DNA of 64,000 nt from Nocardioides sp. Root190 (GCF_001428565.1 NZ_LMIA01000001.1:271612-335611); one strand, 5' to 3'; shown: positions 41,608 through 50,950, numbered from the stretch's first letter. Notes: generated by a model from the letters alone, not told the origin. Numbers and translations: made by a program.

Positions 41608-42891
41608 GTGACCGACTCGACGCCCCTGACTGCTCTGTCCGCCGACGACCTCGCCGCGCGCCTGACGACGGTCCGCGCCGACTACGAGGCCCTCCAGGGC
41701 CTCGGCCTCAAGCTCGACCTCACCCGCGGCAAGCCGGGCGCCGACCAGCTCGACCTGGCCAACGAGCTGCTGGGCCTGCCGACGTCGTACAAGGACCGCG
41801 CGGGCACCGACGTGCGCAACTACGGCGGCCTGGACGGGCTCCCCGAGCTGCGCGAGATCTTCGCGGACCTGCTCGGCGTCGAGGCGTCCAGTGTCGTGGC
41901 GGGCGGCAACTCCAGCCTCACGATGATGCACCAGGTCCTGACGTGGCTGCTGCTCAAGGGCGGACCCGACTCCCCGCGCCCCTGGTCCCAGGAGCCGGTG
42001 GTGAAGTTCATCTGCCCCGTGCCCGGGTACGACCGCCACTTCACGATGCTCGCCGAGCTCGGCATCGAGATGGTGCCGGTGGACATGAACGCCGACGGTC
42101 CCGACCCGGTGGCCGTGCGCGCCCTCGTCGCCGAGGACCCCGCGATCAAGGGCCTGTGGATCGTGCCGACCTACGCCAACCCGACCGGATCCGTGTGCTC
42201 CGCGGAGGTCGCGGCAGAGCTGATGGCGATGCCGACCGCGGCACCGGACTTCCGCATCCTGTGGGACAACGCCTACGCCGTCCACCACCTCACCGACGAG
42301 GAGACCAAGAGCGCGGACGCCCTCGGGCTGGCCGCCGCCTCGGGCCACCCGAACCGGCCGATCATGTTCGCCTCGACCTCGAAGATCACCTTCGCGGGTG
42401 CCGGCGTCGCGGCCCTCGCGGCCTCCCCGGAGAACCGAGCGTGGTTCCTGCAGCGGCTCAACTTCGCCGCGATCGGCCCCGACAAGGTCAACCAGCTGCG
42501 CCACATCGAGTTCTTCGGCGACGCGGACGGCGTCCGGTCCCACATGCGCAAGCACCGCGACCTGATCGCCCCCAAGTTCACCGCGGTCGAGGACGCGCTG
42601 ACCGGGCGGCTGAGCGGGCTCGGCATCGCGGAGTGGACCGTGCCCACGGGCGGCTACTTCGTCAACCTCGACGTCCTGGACGGCACCGCGTCGCGCGTGG
42701 TCGCCCTGGCCAAGGAGGCCGGCATCGCGCTGACCCCGGCCGGCTCGGCCTTCCCGCACGGCAACGACCCCCGTGACCGCAACATCCGGCTCGCGCCGAC
42801 CTTCCCGGTCCTCAGCGAGGTCGAGGCCGCCATGGCCGGCGTCGCGGTGTGCGTCGAGCTCGCGGCGCTGGAGTCACTCGCCCGCGACTGA
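41608..42891 (+). CDS. Aminotransferase class I, AspT/MocR-like aspartate aminotransferase
   Basis: A 427-residue PLP enzyme of the actinobacterial Aminotran_MocR group (related to the corynebacterial AspT type). Seen: [63 protein letters not shown], and the PLP lysine K259 in [14 protein letters not shown]. It probably transfers amino groups between aspartate/alanine and 2-oxo acids. The GTG at 41608 is preferred; CACGAT lies 6 bases upstream (leaderless layout). A start six codons upstream is possible. Confidence 0.88.
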   Translation: MTDSTPLTALSADDLAARLTTVRADYEALQGLGLKLDLTRGKPGADQLDLANELLGLPTSYKDRAGTDVRNYGGLDGLPELREIFADLLGVEASSVVAGGNSSLTMMHQVLTWLLLKGGPDSPRPWSQEPVVKFICPVPGYDRHFTMLAELGIEMVPVDMNADGPDPVAVRALVAEDPAIKGLWIVPTYANPTGSVCSAEVAAELMAMPTAAPDFRILWDNAYAVHHLTDEETKSADALGLAAASGHPNRPIMFASTSKITFAGAGVAALAASPENRAWFLQRLNFAAIGPDKVNQLRHIEFFGDADGVRSHMRKHRDLIAPKFTAVEDALTGRLSGLGIAEWTVPTGGYFVNLDVLDGTASRVVALAKEAGIALTPAGSAFPHGNDPRDRNIRLAPTFPVLSEVEAAMAGVAVCVELAALESLARD

Positions 42892-42992
42892 GTCACGCGC
42901 CGCGGTTCGGCCAAGGAGGTCGTGACGCTCGCGTCGGGACCGGCGTGCTGAGGTGCATGGATTCCCCTGACAAGTGCGGCGTCGAAGCCGAC

Positions 42993-43700
42993 TCAGGGCA
43001 TCGAGACGTACGGCGTCAGGCGGATCGTCGTGAACTGCCCGATGTCGATCACCTCGGGCCCCACCCTGGCGGGGAACGCTGCCGGCACCTGACCGGCCGC
43101 CAGCTGGACCACCATCAGCGAGGCGGGCTCCGACTCGGAGCCGGCGAGCTCGCCGGTCCACTCGAGGTCGCTGGCTGCCCGCTCCCCCGGTGCCAGCCGG
43201 ACGGGCCGGGAGCTGACCGGAGCACCGTTGAGGTCGCGGTCGCTGTGCGCGACCTCGGGGACGAACCTCGAGCCCCAGCCGCCGCGGAGGCCGATGCCGG
43301 GCACGCCCTCCACGACGCACTCCTTCGCCGACGTGTTGTGCACGACGATCCGGGAGTACCGGTGGCCCAGGCTGGAGTCCAGGCCTTCCAGCGACACCAC
43401 CACCTGGTCGGGCGTGCAGTGGCCGTCGCCGGCCGCTGAGGCACGGGTGCGCAGGAGGGCGGTGAGCGCCGCGTCGTCCAGGTCGGCGTCCGACACAGGA
43501 GGAGCGCCGTCGGGGCTCTCGTCGAAGCCCGGTGCGACCTCGTCGAGGCCGGCGGCGGCAGTGGGGTCCTCCGGCTGGCCCGACGCCGCCGGACGCGGCA
43601 CAGGCGCCGGTTCCGGGTCGCCGGAACACCCTGCCACCGCGAGGGGCAGGACGAGGACGACAGCAGGGAGCAGTGCCGAGAACCCGAGAGATCGACTCAC
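42993..43700 (-). CDS. Lipoprotein with DUF4232 domain
   Basis: 235 residues: signal peptide with lipobox (LPLAVAGC, Cys about residue 25), a Pro/Ala/Asp-rich spacer, then a DUF4232 domain of the secreted beta-sandwich type (CTPDQVVVSLEGLDSSLGHR, IVVHNTSAKECVVEGVPGIG, RPVRLAPGERAASDLEW). Function unknown; the domain is common in actinobacterial exoproteins. The GTG at 43700 precedes the signal peptide directly, with TACGAT 7 bases upstream (leaderless layout). It sits between two ribosomal operons. Confidence 0.8.
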   Translation of the reverse strand: MSRSLGFSALLPAVVLVLPLAVAGCSGDPEPAPVPRPAASGQPEDPTAAAGLDEVAPGFDESPDGAPPVSDADLDDAALTALLRTRASAAGDGHCTPDQVVVSLEGLDSSLGHRYSRIVVHNTSAKECVVEGVPGIGLRGGWGSRFVPEVAHSDRDLNGAPVSSRPVRLAPGERAASDLEWTGELAGSESEPASLMVVQLAAGQVPAAFPARVGPEVIDIGQFTTIRLTPYVSMP

Positions 43701-43740
43701 GCCGGCGATCGTACCGAGGACGAGGGCCGGCCCGGGAAGC

Positions 43741-43778
43741 ACGACGCCCGCCGTCCCCGAGGGGGCGGCGGGCGTCGT
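43741..43778 (-). terminator. Intrinsic terminator-like hairpin after rplA
   Basis: An 18-base stem (43741-43758 with 43761-43778, one mismatch, 2-base loop), ACGACGCCCGCCG..., starting 16 bases past the rplA stop. No long T-tract follows, as is common for actinobacterial terminators. Confidence 0.7.
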
Positions 43779-43794
43779 CGTACGACTGGTGGCG

Positions 43795-44508
43795 TCAGGC
43801 CTCGTCCGGCTCCGCAACGTTCTTGGTGCGGTTCGGGTCGATCTGAACACCGGGGCCCATCGTCGTGGAGACGGTGGCCTTCTTGAGGTAGCGGCCCTTG
43901 GAGCTGTTGGGCTTGAGGCGAAGGACCTCGTCGAGAGCAGCGGCGTAGTTCTCGATGAGCTGCTGCTCGGAGAAGGAGGCCTTGCCGATGATGAAGTGCA
44001 GGTTCGAGTGCCGGTCGACGCGGAACTCGATCTTGCCGCCCTTGATGTCGGTCACGGCCTTGGCCGGGTCCGGGGTGACGGTGCCGACCTTGGGGTTCGG
44101 CATGAGGCCACGGGGACCGAGCACGCGACCGAGACGACCGACCTTGCCCATCAGGTCCGGGGTCGCGACGACGGCGTCGAAGTCGGTCCAGCCGCCGGCG
44201 ACCTTGTCGATGAGCTCGTCGCCACCGACGAAGTCGGCGCCGGCCTCACGGGCGGCGTCGGCCTTGTCGCCGTTGGCGAACACCAGGACGCGAGCGGTCT
44301 TGCCCGTGCCGTGGGGCAGGCTGACGGTGCCGCGCACCATCTGGTCTGCCTTGCGGGGGTCGACGCCGAGACGGAACACGACGTCCAGGGTCTCGTCGAA
44401 CTTCTTCTTGCTGCCGGCCTTCGCGATCTTGATCGCGGCGAGCGGGGCGTGGAGCTCGTTCTTGTCGAACGTCTCGGCCGCCGCGCGGTAGGTCTTGCTG
44501 CGCTGCAT
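43795..44508 (-). CDS. rplA: Ribosomal protein uL1
   Basis: 237 residues, normal size, complete family: [60 protein letters not shown], and the C-terminal half [20 protein letters not shown]. Forms the L1 stalk of the 50S subunit. 63 bases downstream of rplK. Confidence 0.98.
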   Translation of the reverse strand: MQRSKTYRAAAETFDKNELHAPLAAIKIAKAGSKKKFDETLDVVFRLGVDPRKADQMVRGTVSLPHGTGKTARVLVFANGDKADAAREAGADFVGGDELIDKVAGGWTDFDAVVATPDLMGKVGRLGRVLGPRGLMPNPKVGTVTPDPAKAVTDIKGGKIEFRVDRHSNLHFIIGKASFSEQQLIENYAAALDEVLRLKPNSSKGRYLKKATVSTTMGPGVQIDPNRTKNVAEPDEA

Positions 44509-44571
44509 GGTGGATCCTTAAGTAGAAGAGGAGATGTGGTCAGCGGGCCAGCGCGGCCCTTCCACGGTTTG

Positions 44572-45003
44572 TCAGGCCTCGACGGTGACGCCCATGGAGC
44601 GGGCAGTCCCCTCCACGATCTTCATCGCGGCGTCGATGTCATTGGCGTTGAGGTCGGGGAGCTTCGTCGTGGCGATCTCGCGCACCTGGTCCTTGGTCAG
44701 CTTGCCGACCTTCTCCTTGTGCGGGACGCCCGAGCCCTTCTTGAGGCCAGCGGCCTTCTTGATCAGCTCTGCGGCCGGCGGGGTCTTCGTGATGAACTCG
44801 AAGGACCGGTCCTCGTAGATGGTGATCTCGACGGGGATGACGTTGCCACGCATGGACTCGGTCTGGGCGTTGTACGCCTTGCAGAAGTCCATGATGTTGA
44901 CGCCGTGCGGGCCGAGCGCGGTACCGACCGGCGGAGCCGGGGTGGCCGAACCAGCCTGCAGCTGCACCTTGACCAGTGCGGCGATCTTCTTCTTGGGAGG
45001 CAT
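44572..45003 (-). CDS. rplK: Ribosomal protein uL11
   Basis: 143 residues: [60 protein letters not shown], and the C-terminal rRNA-binding domain ending [12 protein letters not shown]. Part of the GTPase-associated centre and stringent-response trigger. The 123-base gap to nusG has no gene. Confidence 0.98.
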   Translation of the reverse strand: MPPKKKIAALVKVQLQAGSATPAPPVGTALGPHGVNIMDFCKAYNAQTESMRGNVIPVEITIYEDRSFEFITKTPPAAELIKKAAGLKKGSGVPHKEKVGKLTKDQVREIATTKLPDLNANDIDAAMKIVEGTARSMGVTVEA

Positions 45004-45126
45004 TCCTCTATCTCTTTCTTCTCGTGGTCATGACGAGGCGTACGTCGTACGTCTCTGCCACCTACTCGCCCGGGCGGAGCCGGGGGAACCCATGCATTCT
45101 TCCGCGCCGGGGCGCGGACGCGAAAT

Positions 45127-46011
45127 TCAGACGCGCTGGATCTGGCTGAACGACAGCTCGACCGGGGTCTCGCGGCCGAAGATCTCGACGAGCGCCTTGA
45201 CCCGCTGGGCCTCGGCGTTGATCTCGGTGATCGTCGCGTGCAGCGTCGCGAAGGCGCCGTCGACGATGAGCACGGAGTCGTTGACGTCGAAGTCGGCGAC
45301 CTCGATCGGCTTCTTGGACTGCGTGGCGGTGGACGTGCCACCCGCGGCGGCAGCGGCCTCGGCCTCGGCAGCGGCGGCGTTGAGCACGGCCGGCGCGAGC
45401 ATCTTCTCGACCTCGTCCATGCTCAGCGGCACCGGCTGGTGGCTGTGGCCGACGAAGCCGGTGACCGACGGGGTGTGCCGCACTGCGGCCCAGGACTCGT
45501 CGGTGAGGTCCAGGCGGACCAGCACGTAACCGGGCAGAACGGTGCGCTTGACCATCTTGCGCTGGCCGTTCTTGATCTCGGCGACTTCCTCGGTGGGGAC
45601 CACGATCTCGTGGATGTAGTCCTCCATGTTGAGGGAGTGGATCCGGTTCTCGAGGTTCTGCTTCACCCTGTTCTCCATGCCGGAGTAGGTGTGGACGACG
45701 TACCAGTCACCCGGCTTGGCCCACAGCTCGCGGCGGAACGCCTCGAGCGGGTCCTCGGCCTCGGCGGGCTCCTCGTCGGCGTCGGCGGACTCCTCAATGG
45801 AGTCCTCCTCAATGGAGTCCTCCTCGGCGGAGTCCTCGTCGTCGGAGTCGTCCGACTCGTCGGCGGAGTCCTCGGGCTCCGCGCCCGTGGTCTCGTCGTC
45901 GACGTCGAGGGTCTCGTCGGCTGCGAGGGCGAACTCCTCAGCCGCCTCCACGTCCTGGACCTGGTCGGCCGCCTCGTCGATCTCGGGGGCCGAGTCGTAC
46001 TGCTCCGACAC
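45127..46011 (-). CDS. nusG: Transcription elongation/antitermination factor NusG
   Basis: 294 residues from the chosen GTG. The first 100 residues are a disordered acidic extension of Asp/Glu/Ser with repeats of a 15-base unit ([13 protein letters not shown]). The canonical NusG follows: [60 protein letters not shown], and a C-terminal KOW domain ([20 protein letters not shown]). The GTG at 46011 has GGAG 6 bases upstream; the ATG at 46023 is the alternative. 36-52 bases downstream of secE. Confidence 0.94.
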   Translation of the reverse strand: MSEQYDSAPEIDEAADQVQDVEAAEEFALAADETLDVDDETTGAEPEDSADESDDSDDEDSAEEDSIEEDSIEESADADEEPAEAEDPLEAFRRELWAKPGDWYVVHTYSGMENRVKQNLENRIHSLNMEDYIHEIVVPTEEVAEIKNGQRKMVKRTVLPGYVLVRLDLTDESWAAVRHTPSVTGFVGHSHQPVPLSMDEVEKMLAPAVLNAAAAEAEAAAAAGGTSTATQSKKPIEVADFDVNDSVLIVDGAFATLHATITEINAEAQRVKALVEIFGRETPVELSFSQIQRV

Positions 46012-46063
46012 GTGTTGCTCCATCAGTTGTTCGTAGGGGTCAACGACTCCGGGCCAGTGGGCC

Positions 46064-46318
46064 TCAGATGTCGTCCGCGCCGGTGAAGATCTCGAACGCG
46101 AGCTTGCCGAGACCGAGGTCCAGCAGCGACACGAGGGCGATCATCACGAGCACGAAGGCGAGGACGACGAAGAAGTACGTCACCAGCTGCTCGCGGGTGG
46201 GATAGACCACCTTGCGCAGCTCGGCGACCACCTGACGGTAGAACGTGACCGGGCCGGTGCGCTTCTCAGGCTGCTTGCCACCCGAGGAGTCCTTGCGGAC
46301 CGCGGAAGCATCCGACAC
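46064..46318 (-). CDS. secE: Preprotein translocase subunit SecE
   Basis: 84 residues. A basic N-terminal part, then [26 protein letters not shown], the conserved amphipathic helix, and the single essential membrane helix ([20 protein letters not shown]). It is the small core subunit of SecYEG. The GTG at 46318 is preceded by GGAAGAGGG; upstream in-frame starts run into the tRNA-Trp gene. tRNA-Trp lies just upstream, as in mycobacteria. Confidence 0.93.
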   Translation of the reverse strand: MSDASAVRKDSSGGKQPEKRTGPVTFYRQVVAELRKVVYPTREQLVTYFFVVLAFVLVMIALVSLLDLGLGKLAFEIFTGADDI

Positions 46319-46354
46319 TCTGCCCACCCTCTTCCATCTCGTTGTCATCTCTTG

Positions 46355-46427
46355 CAGGGCACGAGGGACTTGAACCCCCAACCTTCGGTTTTGGAGACCG
46401 ATGCTCTGCCAGTTGAGCTAGTGCCCT
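46355..46427 (-). tRNA. tRNA-Trp (anticodon CCA)
   Basis: 73 bases; acceptor AGGGCAC pairs with GTGCCCT, discriminator G as expected for tRNA-Trp; D-arm GCTCAACTGGCAGAGC; anticodon loop CTCCAAA with CCA; T-arm GGGGGTTCAAGTCCCTC. CCA is not encoded. It precedes secE. Confidence 0.96.
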
Positions 46428-46589
46428 CCGTGGTGTCCCCGATGCACCGCGACCCGTCTCAGGGCGCGACTCACCATGTGGAGGAACCACCAGTGGATGA
46501 GTCTACGCACCTCCCCCATGACGAACCAAAGTCGGCCCACCCGGGCGCCGGGGCACCGGGCACTGGATCCGCGCCCCTACGATGGCCGG

Positions 46590-47609
46590 GTGCGGGACCT
46601 CCATGCGTTGCCCAAGGCACACCTCCACCTCCACTTCACCGGGTCGATGCGGCACGGCACCCTGCTCGAGCTGGCCGAGCGCGACGGGATCCACCTCCCC
46701 GACGCCCTCGTCGCCGAGTGGCCGCCCCAGCTGACCGCGGCGGACGAGAAGGGGTGGTTCCGTTTCCAGCGCCTGTACGACGTCGCGCGCTCCGTGCTGC
46801 GCACCGAGGGCGACGTGCGCCGGCTGGTGCGCGAGGCGGCGGAGGACGACGTGGCCGACGGGGGCCGGTGGCTGGAGATCCAGGTGGACCCGAGCGGCTA
46901 TGCCGCCCGGTTCGGCGGCATCACCGCCTTCACGGACCTGGTCCTCGACGCCGTCCGCGACGCCTCGGCCTCGACCGGCCTCGGGATGGCCGTGGTGATC
47001 GCCGCGAACCGCACCCGCCACCCGCTGGACGCGCGGACCCTGGCCCGGCTCGCCAGTCAGTACGTCGACCGGGGCGTGGTTGGCTTCGGGCTGTCGAACG
47101 ACGAGCGACGCGGCCGGACCACCGACTTCGCGGGCGCCTTCGCGATCGCCGAGCGGGCAGGACTCCTCCTGGTGCCCCATGGCGGCGAGCTGCGCGGGCC
47201 CGAGCACATCCGCACCTGCCTCGACTCCCTGCACGCGGGCCGGCTCGGCCACGGCGTACGCGCGGCGGAGGATCCCGACCTGCTGAGCCGCATCGTCGAC
47301 GCCGGCGTGGCCCTCGAGGTGTGCCCGGTGTCCAACGTGGCGCTCGGCGTCTACTCCGACCTCACCTCGGTCCCGCTCCCGGCCCTGATGGAAGCGGGGG
47401 CGACGATCGCGCTCGGCGCCGACGACCCGCTGCTCTTCGGCTCGCGCCTCGCCGGCCAGTACGCCACGATGCGCGCCGCCCACGACCTCTCCGACGCCCA
47501 GCTCGCCGAGCTGGGCCGGATGTCGCTGCGGGCCAGCCGCGCACCGAAGGACGTGCTCGACCGCGGTCTCGCGGACATCGACGCCTGGCTGGCTGCTCCC
47601 GACTCCTGA
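46590..47609 (+). CDS. Adenosine deaminase family protein
   Basis: 339 residues, a metal-dependent TIM barrel. Zinc ligands: PKAHLHLHFTGSM (HxH), LVPHGGELRGPEH (His), and GADDPLLFGS (Asp pair); LGHGVRAAEDPDLL and LEVCPVSNVALGVY (the SN motif) complete the site. Converts adenosine to inosine in nucleoside salvage; aminofutalosine-type activity cannot be excluded. The GTG at 46590 has TACGAT 6 bases upstream (leaderless); the upstream ATG in the frame would cross this promoter. Confidence 0.92.
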   Translation: MRDLHALPKAHLHLHFTGSMRHGTLLELAERDGIHLPDALVAEWPPQLTAADEKGWFRFQRLYDVARSVLRTEGDVRRLVREAAEDDVADGGRWLEIQVDPSGYAARFGGITAFTDLVLDAVRDASASTGLGMAVVIAANRTRHPLDARTLARLASQYVDRGVVGFGLSNDERRGRTTDFAGAFAIAERAGLLLVPHGGELRGPEHIRTCLDSLHAGRLGHGVRAAEDPDLLSRIVDAGVALEVCPVSNVALGVYSDLTSVPLPALMEAGATIALGADDPLLFGSRLAGQYATMRAAHDLSDAQLAELGRMSLRASRAPKDVLDRGLADIDAWLAAPDS

Positions 47610-47647
47610 GGCGTTTCGGCGGGCTCCCGTGATGGGAGGATGACGCC

Positions 47648-48373
47648 ATGAGCGAGCAGCCGCCCCTGACGCCCCCGTCCGGCGCCTCCCCGGCCTTCGA
47701 GCCCTATGCCGCGCCGGCCTACGGCGAGGAGCCGGACGACGAGCAGACCCACGTCGGCGACAGCTCGTCCTCGGGGTCGAGCGGGATCGACCTCACCAAG
47801 GACCGCTCGGAGTCGGCCCGGCAGCCGTTCACGCAGCCGTTCGGGCAGCCGTTCGGGCAGCCGGCGACCCAGGTGGCGCCGATGGTGCCGCCGTCGCCGG
47901 CCCCCGCAGCCGATCCCCACGCCGCCCCTCCGCCGCCGCAGGGCTTCCCCGGCGCGCCGGCGGGACCGGGTGGCCAGGCCGGACCGGGTGGCCAGGCCGG
48001 CTGGTCGCCGTACCCGGTCTCACCCCAGGGCTCGCCCTACCAGATGGCACCGCAGTACCTCGGTCACTTCGGGGCGCCCACCCATCCGCTGGCGACGACG
48101 TCGCTGGTGCTGGGCCTGATAGGGATCGTCTCGTTGATCCTCACGCCGTTCCTGCTGGTGACCTTCATCGGCGCCGTGTGCTCGCCCTTCGCGATCTGGC
48201 TAGGCGCCCGCGCCCGCCGCGAGATCCGCACGAACCCACGGGCCCACGGCGGTGAGGGCATCGCGATGGCCGGCTTCGTCACCGGGATCATCGGCGTCGT
48301 GCTCGGCATCCTGGCCCTGCTCGCGATCCTGGCCATCGTTGCCTTCGTCGCCGCGATCTTCTCCAGCAGCTAG
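47648..48373 (+). CDS. DUF4190 membrane protein with disordered N-terminus
   Basis: 241 residues: a Pro/Gln/Ser-rich N-terminal half with repeats (QPFTQPFGQPFGQP; PGGQAGPGGQAG), then a DUF4190 domain with two membrane segments (LVLGLIGIVSLILTPFLLVT, and GFVTGIIGVVLGILALLAIL) joined by GARARREIRTNPRAHGGEGI. Function unknown. The ATG at 47648 follows GGGAGGATGACGCC. Its stop TAG (48371-48373) is part of the CTAG flank of the MITE-like element. Confidence 0.82.
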   Translation: MSEQPPLTPPSGASPAFEPYAAPAYGEEPDDEQTHVGDSSSSGSSGIDLTKDRSESARQPFTQPFGQPFGQPATQVAPMVPPSPAPAADPHAAPPPPQGFPGAPAGPGGQAGPGGQAGWSPYPVSPQGSPYQMAPQYLGHFGAPTHPLATTSLVLGLIGIVSLILTPFLLVTFIGAVCSPFAIWLGARARREIRTNPRAHGGEGIAMAGFVTGIIGVVLGILALLAILAIVAFVAAIFSSS

Positions 48374-48535
48374 GGTGTGTCTCCCAAGTCAGCGCCGTTG
48401 CGAGCGGTGTTTGCGGCCGATCTGGCAAGGCGGCGAGGCGATGTCGTGCCGGATCGCCCTTCGAGCGGCGCCAACGCCGCCAGATCGAGTCGGAAACTCC
48501 GCGCAGTAGGCGACGACTTGAGAGACGCGCCCTAG
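48370..48535. mobile_element. MITE-like element, 158 bp, with CTAG target duplications
   Basis: Terminal inverted repeats of 17 bases (48374-48390 GGTGTGTCTCCCAAGTC, and 48515-48531) agree at 14 of 17 positions; both ends are flanked by CTAG (48370-48373 and 48532-48535), as left by IS5-group insertions. Inside there is a nested repeat CGATCTGGC...GCCAGATCG. No transposase frame. Both convergent neighbours (DUF4190 and murB) take their TAG stop from these CTAGs. Confidence 0.72.
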
Positions 48536-49578
48536 AGCTCGGCGCCGACCAGCACCGGCTCGTTGACGAGCCGGATCCCGAAGCGTTCCTCGACCCCGGC
48601 GCGCACCTCGCGGGCGAGGTCGAGCAGCTCGGTCGCGCTCGCCCCGCCACGGTTGGTGAGGGCGAGGGTGTGCTTGGTGGACAGCGAGGTCCTCGCCGCG
48701 GGCCGGTCCAGCCCGAACCCCTTGCCGAACCCGGCGTGCTCGATGAGCCAGGCCGCGCTGGTCTTCACGGTGCCGTCCGGTTGCGGGTACGACGGCGCAC
48801 CATCGGGCACCTGCGCCGGATCGACGACGGGGTTGGTGAAGAACGAGCCGGCGCTCCACGTGTCGTGGTCCTCCGCGTCCAGCACCATGCCCTTGCTGCG
48901 ACGCAGGCCGAGCACCGCCGCACGGACGTCGGCGAGCGGTGCGCGCTCCCCCGGCTCGACGCCGAGGGTCCGGGCGAGCTCGGCGTAGGCCACCGGGGTG
49001 GAGAGCTGTCCGGTCGGGAAGTCGAAGCTCACCTCGAGCACGAGGTGGCGGCCGCCGGCAGCGTCGTACCGATCGGCCTTGAACCGCGAGTGGCGGTAGC
49101 CGAACAGGCACTCGGCGGCGGCGAAGGTGCGCTGGCCGCGGAGCTTGCGGTCCCAGACCCGGACCCGGGCGATGGTCTGCGAGACCTCCTGGCCGTAGGC
49201 GCCGACGTTCTGGATGGGGGTCGCGCCGACGGTGCCGGGGATGCCGGAGAGCGCCTCGACACCGACCCACCCCTCGGCGACGGCACGCGCGACGAAGGCG
49301 TCCCACGGTTCGCCGGCGGCCACCGTCACGGACGCGACACCGCAGCCGTCGTCGCTGACCTCGACGCCGCCACCGACGAGGTGCACGACGGTGCCCTCGA
49401 AGCCCGCGTCGGCCACGACGAGGTTGCTGCCACCGCCCACGACGAGCACCGGCTGCCCGGCAGCGTCGGCCGCCTCGACGGCCGCGACCAGCTCCTGCTC
49501 GTCGGCGACCGGCACGTAGCGGGACGCCGGCCCGCCGATCCGCAGCGTGGTGAGGTCCGCGAGTGCGGGATCAGGCAC
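48532..49578 (-). CDS. murB: UDP-N-acetylmuramate dehydrogenase (UDP-N-acetylenolpyruvoylglucosamine reductase)
   Basis: 348 residues; reduces UDP-GlcNAc-enolpyruvate to UDP-MurNAc in peptidoglycan synthesis using FAD and NADPH. FAD-binding: VLVVGGGSNLVVADAGFEGT, GWVGVEALSGIPGTVGATPI, QNVGAYGQEVSQ; catalytic Ser in WSAGSFFTNPVV; C-terminal Glu in NEPVLVG. It is the type I form (with the Tyr loop, FGYRHSRFK). The GTG at 49578 overlaps hadB by 8 bases. The stop TAG lies in the CTAG flank of the MITE-like element. Confidence 0.95.
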   Translation of the reverse strand: MPDPALADLTTLRIGGPASRYVPVADEQELVAAVEAADAAGQPVLVVGGGSNLVVADAGFEGTVVHLVGGGVEVSDDGCGVASVTVAAGEPWDAFVARAVAEGWVGVEALSGIPGTVGATPIQNVGAYGQEVSQTIARVRVWDRKLRGQRTFAAAECLFGYRHSRFKADRYDAAGGRHLVLEVSFDFPTGQLSTPVAYAELARTLGVEPGERAPLADVRAAVLGLRRSKGMVLDAEDHDTWSAGSFFTNPVVDPAQVPDGAPSYPQPDGTVKTSAAWLIEHAGFGKGFGLDRPAARTSLSTKHTLALTNRGGASATELLDLAREVRAGVEERFGIRLVNEPVLVGAEL

Positions 49579-49972
49579 GGATCGTGGCCTTGGGCGCTCC
49601 CAGGACCTTGGTGCCGCCGACGGTGATCAGCAGGGTCAACGCGACGAGTCCGTCCTGGCTCGTCTCGCCCACGGTCCCCTCGACGGTGATCTGCGCAGCG
49701 CCCTCGGCAGGTACGACGACGGGCGCGACGAACTTCGCACCGAGCTCGACCACCTCGGCGTCACCGGTCCACTCGCCGATCGCGCGACCGACGAGCGCGA
49801 GGGTGTACATCCCGTGGGCGATCACACCGGGGAGGCCGACCGCGAGTGCGATCTCCTCGTCCTGGTGGATCGGGTTGTGGTCGCCGCTCGCGTGGGCGTA
49901 GGCGACCAGGTCGGCCCGGGTGACGTCGTAGGTGACCGGCCCGAGCACCGCACCTGCTGTGAGCCCGCTCAT
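49571..49972 (-). CDS. hadB: MaoC-like (R)-hydroxyacyl dehydratase, HadB-like
   Basis: 133 residues, a hot-dog fold hydratase/dehydratase. The catalytic motif is YAHASGDHNPIHQDEEIALA (Asp-His pair), followed by GVIAHGMYTLALVGRAIGEW. By position (rpmG-hadA-hadB) it corresponds to mycobacterial HadB, the catalytic subunit that dehydrates 3-hydroxyacyl chains in long fatty-acid elongation; without mycolic acids its substrate here is uncertain. The ATG at 49972 overlaps hadA by 4 bases. Confidence 0.87.
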   Translation of the reverse strand: MSGLTAGAVLGPVTYDVTRADLVAYAHASGDHNPIHQDEEIALAVGLPGVIAHGMYTLALVGRAIGEWTGDAEVVELGAKFVAPVVVPAEGAAQITVEGTVGETSQDGLVALTLLITVGGTKVLGAPKATIRA

Positions 49973-50364
49973 GAGGCACCTCCACGGTGGACGATGGTCG
50001 CGGTCGCCGTACACACGACGGCGCCGGAGGCGTCGACGATCTCGCTGGAGGTGCTGATGATGTCGTTGCCGCCGATCGAGCGGACGCTGGTGACGGTGAG
50101 CGTCGCGGTGAGCTCGTCACCGATCTCGACGGGGCGCGCGTAGCGGAAGCGCTGGTCGCCGTGGACGATCCGGGAGAGCTCGACCCCGACGGCTGCGAGG
50201 AAGTCCTGCAGTGCGGCGAAGGTCACGACGATGGGGAAGGTCGGGGGTACCGCTCCGGACCCGCCGCCGACCGCTGCGGAGAAGGCCGCGACGGCCTCCG
50301 CAGTGACCTCGCGCGGCGCGGTCGGGGGGAAGGCACGCCCCACCAGGGTGGCGTCGATGGGCAT
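49969..50364 (-). CDS. hadA: FAS1-type MaoC-like dehydratase subunit, HadA-like
   Basis: 131 residues, hot-dog fold: VPPTFPIVVTFAALQDFLAA and GDQRFRYARPVEIGDELTAT, typical of the non-catalytic, substrate-binding partner in HadAB-type heterodimers. Starts the hadA-hadB-murB run; ATG at 50364 with TAGGGT 6 bases upstream (leaderless layout). Sits downstream of rpmG as in mycobacteria. Confidence 0.86.
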   Translation of the reverse strand: MPIDATLVGRAFPPTAPREVTAEAVAAFSAAVGGGSGAVPPTFPIVVTFAALQDFLAAVGVELSRIVHGDQRFRYARPVEIGDELTATLTVTSVRSIGGNDIISTSSEIVDASGAVVCTATATIVHRGGAS

Positions 50365-50450
50365 GGCACGACCCTAGTCCGCCGGTCCGGCTACTCGCGA
50401 GTCGCTGCCGTCGTGGTGCGCCGGAAGCGGTCGATTCCGTCGTCAGACGT

Positions 50451-50488
50451 CGACAGCCCGCCGCCCCTGTGGGGGCGACGGGCTGTCG
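50451..50488 (-). terminator. Terminator-like hairpin after rpmG
   Basis: A 17-base stem (50451-50467 with 50472-50488, one mismatch, loop of 4) built on CGACAGCCCG, in the 145-base gap between rpmG and hadA. It separates the rpmG transcript from the hadA promoter. Confidence 0.75.
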
Positions 50489-50509
50489 GAAGAGCGGTGG
50501 CGCTGAAGC

Positions 50510-50680
50510 TCAGCGGGTCTCGCGGTGCGCAGTGTGCGTGCGGCAACGCGGGCAGAACTTCGACAGCTCGATGCGGTCGGGGTCGTTGCGCCGGTTCTTC
50601 TTCGTGATGTAGTTGCGCTCCTTGCAGTCCACGCATGCGAGCGTGATCTTGGGGCGAACGTCAGAGCTCTTGCTGGCCAC
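50510..50680 (-). CDS. rpmG: Ribosomal protein bL33, zinc-binding type
   Basis: 56 residues: [40 protein letters not shown]. Both CxxC pairs (CVDC and CPRC) are present, so it is the C+ zinc form. The GTG at 50680 is preceded by AGAAGGACTTCCC. Located downstream of tRNA-Met and upstream of hadA, the same order as rpmG2 in mycobacteria. Confidence 0.95.
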   Translation of the reverse strand: MASKSSDVRPKITLACVDCKERNYITKKNRRNDPDRIELSKFCPRCRTHTAHRETR

Positions 50681-50741
50681 GGGAAGTCCTTCTACTGCTG
50701 CGTCTGTGGGTGGTGCTGGGTAACTGCTTCGTCATCTGGCG

Positions 50742-50815
50742 TAGCGGGGGCGGGACTCGAACCCGCGACACCACGATTATGAGCCGTGTGCTCTAACCAC
50801 CTGAGCTACCCCGCC
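50742..50815 (-). tRNA. tRNA-Met (anticodon CAT, elongator type)
   Basis: 74 bases; acceptor GGCGGGG pairs with CCCCGCT (first pair G-U), discriminator A; anticodon loop CTCATAA; T-arm GCGGGTTCGAGTCCCGC. The first pair and absence of the initiator G-C run in the anticodon stem argue for the elongator. CCA is not encoded. Confidence 0.93.
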
Positions 50816-50877
50816 AGGGGGTCAGGGCGTCCGTCTCACTCCCCATCGCTGGTTTGTTCCACGGACCCTCGTCCCAG

Positions 50878-50950
50878 AGCCCCTTTACGGAATCGAACCG
50901 TAGACCTTCTCCTTACCATGGAGACGCTCTGCCGACTGAGCTAAAGGGGC
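50878..50950 (-). tRNA. tRNA-Thr (anticodon GGT)
   Basis: 73 bases; acceptor GCCCCTT pairs with AAGGGGC, discriminator T; D-arm TAGCTCAGTCGGCAGAGC; anticodon loop ATGGTAA with GGT; T-arm ACGGTTCGATTCCGT. 62 bases upstream of tRNA-Met. Confidence 0.95.
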
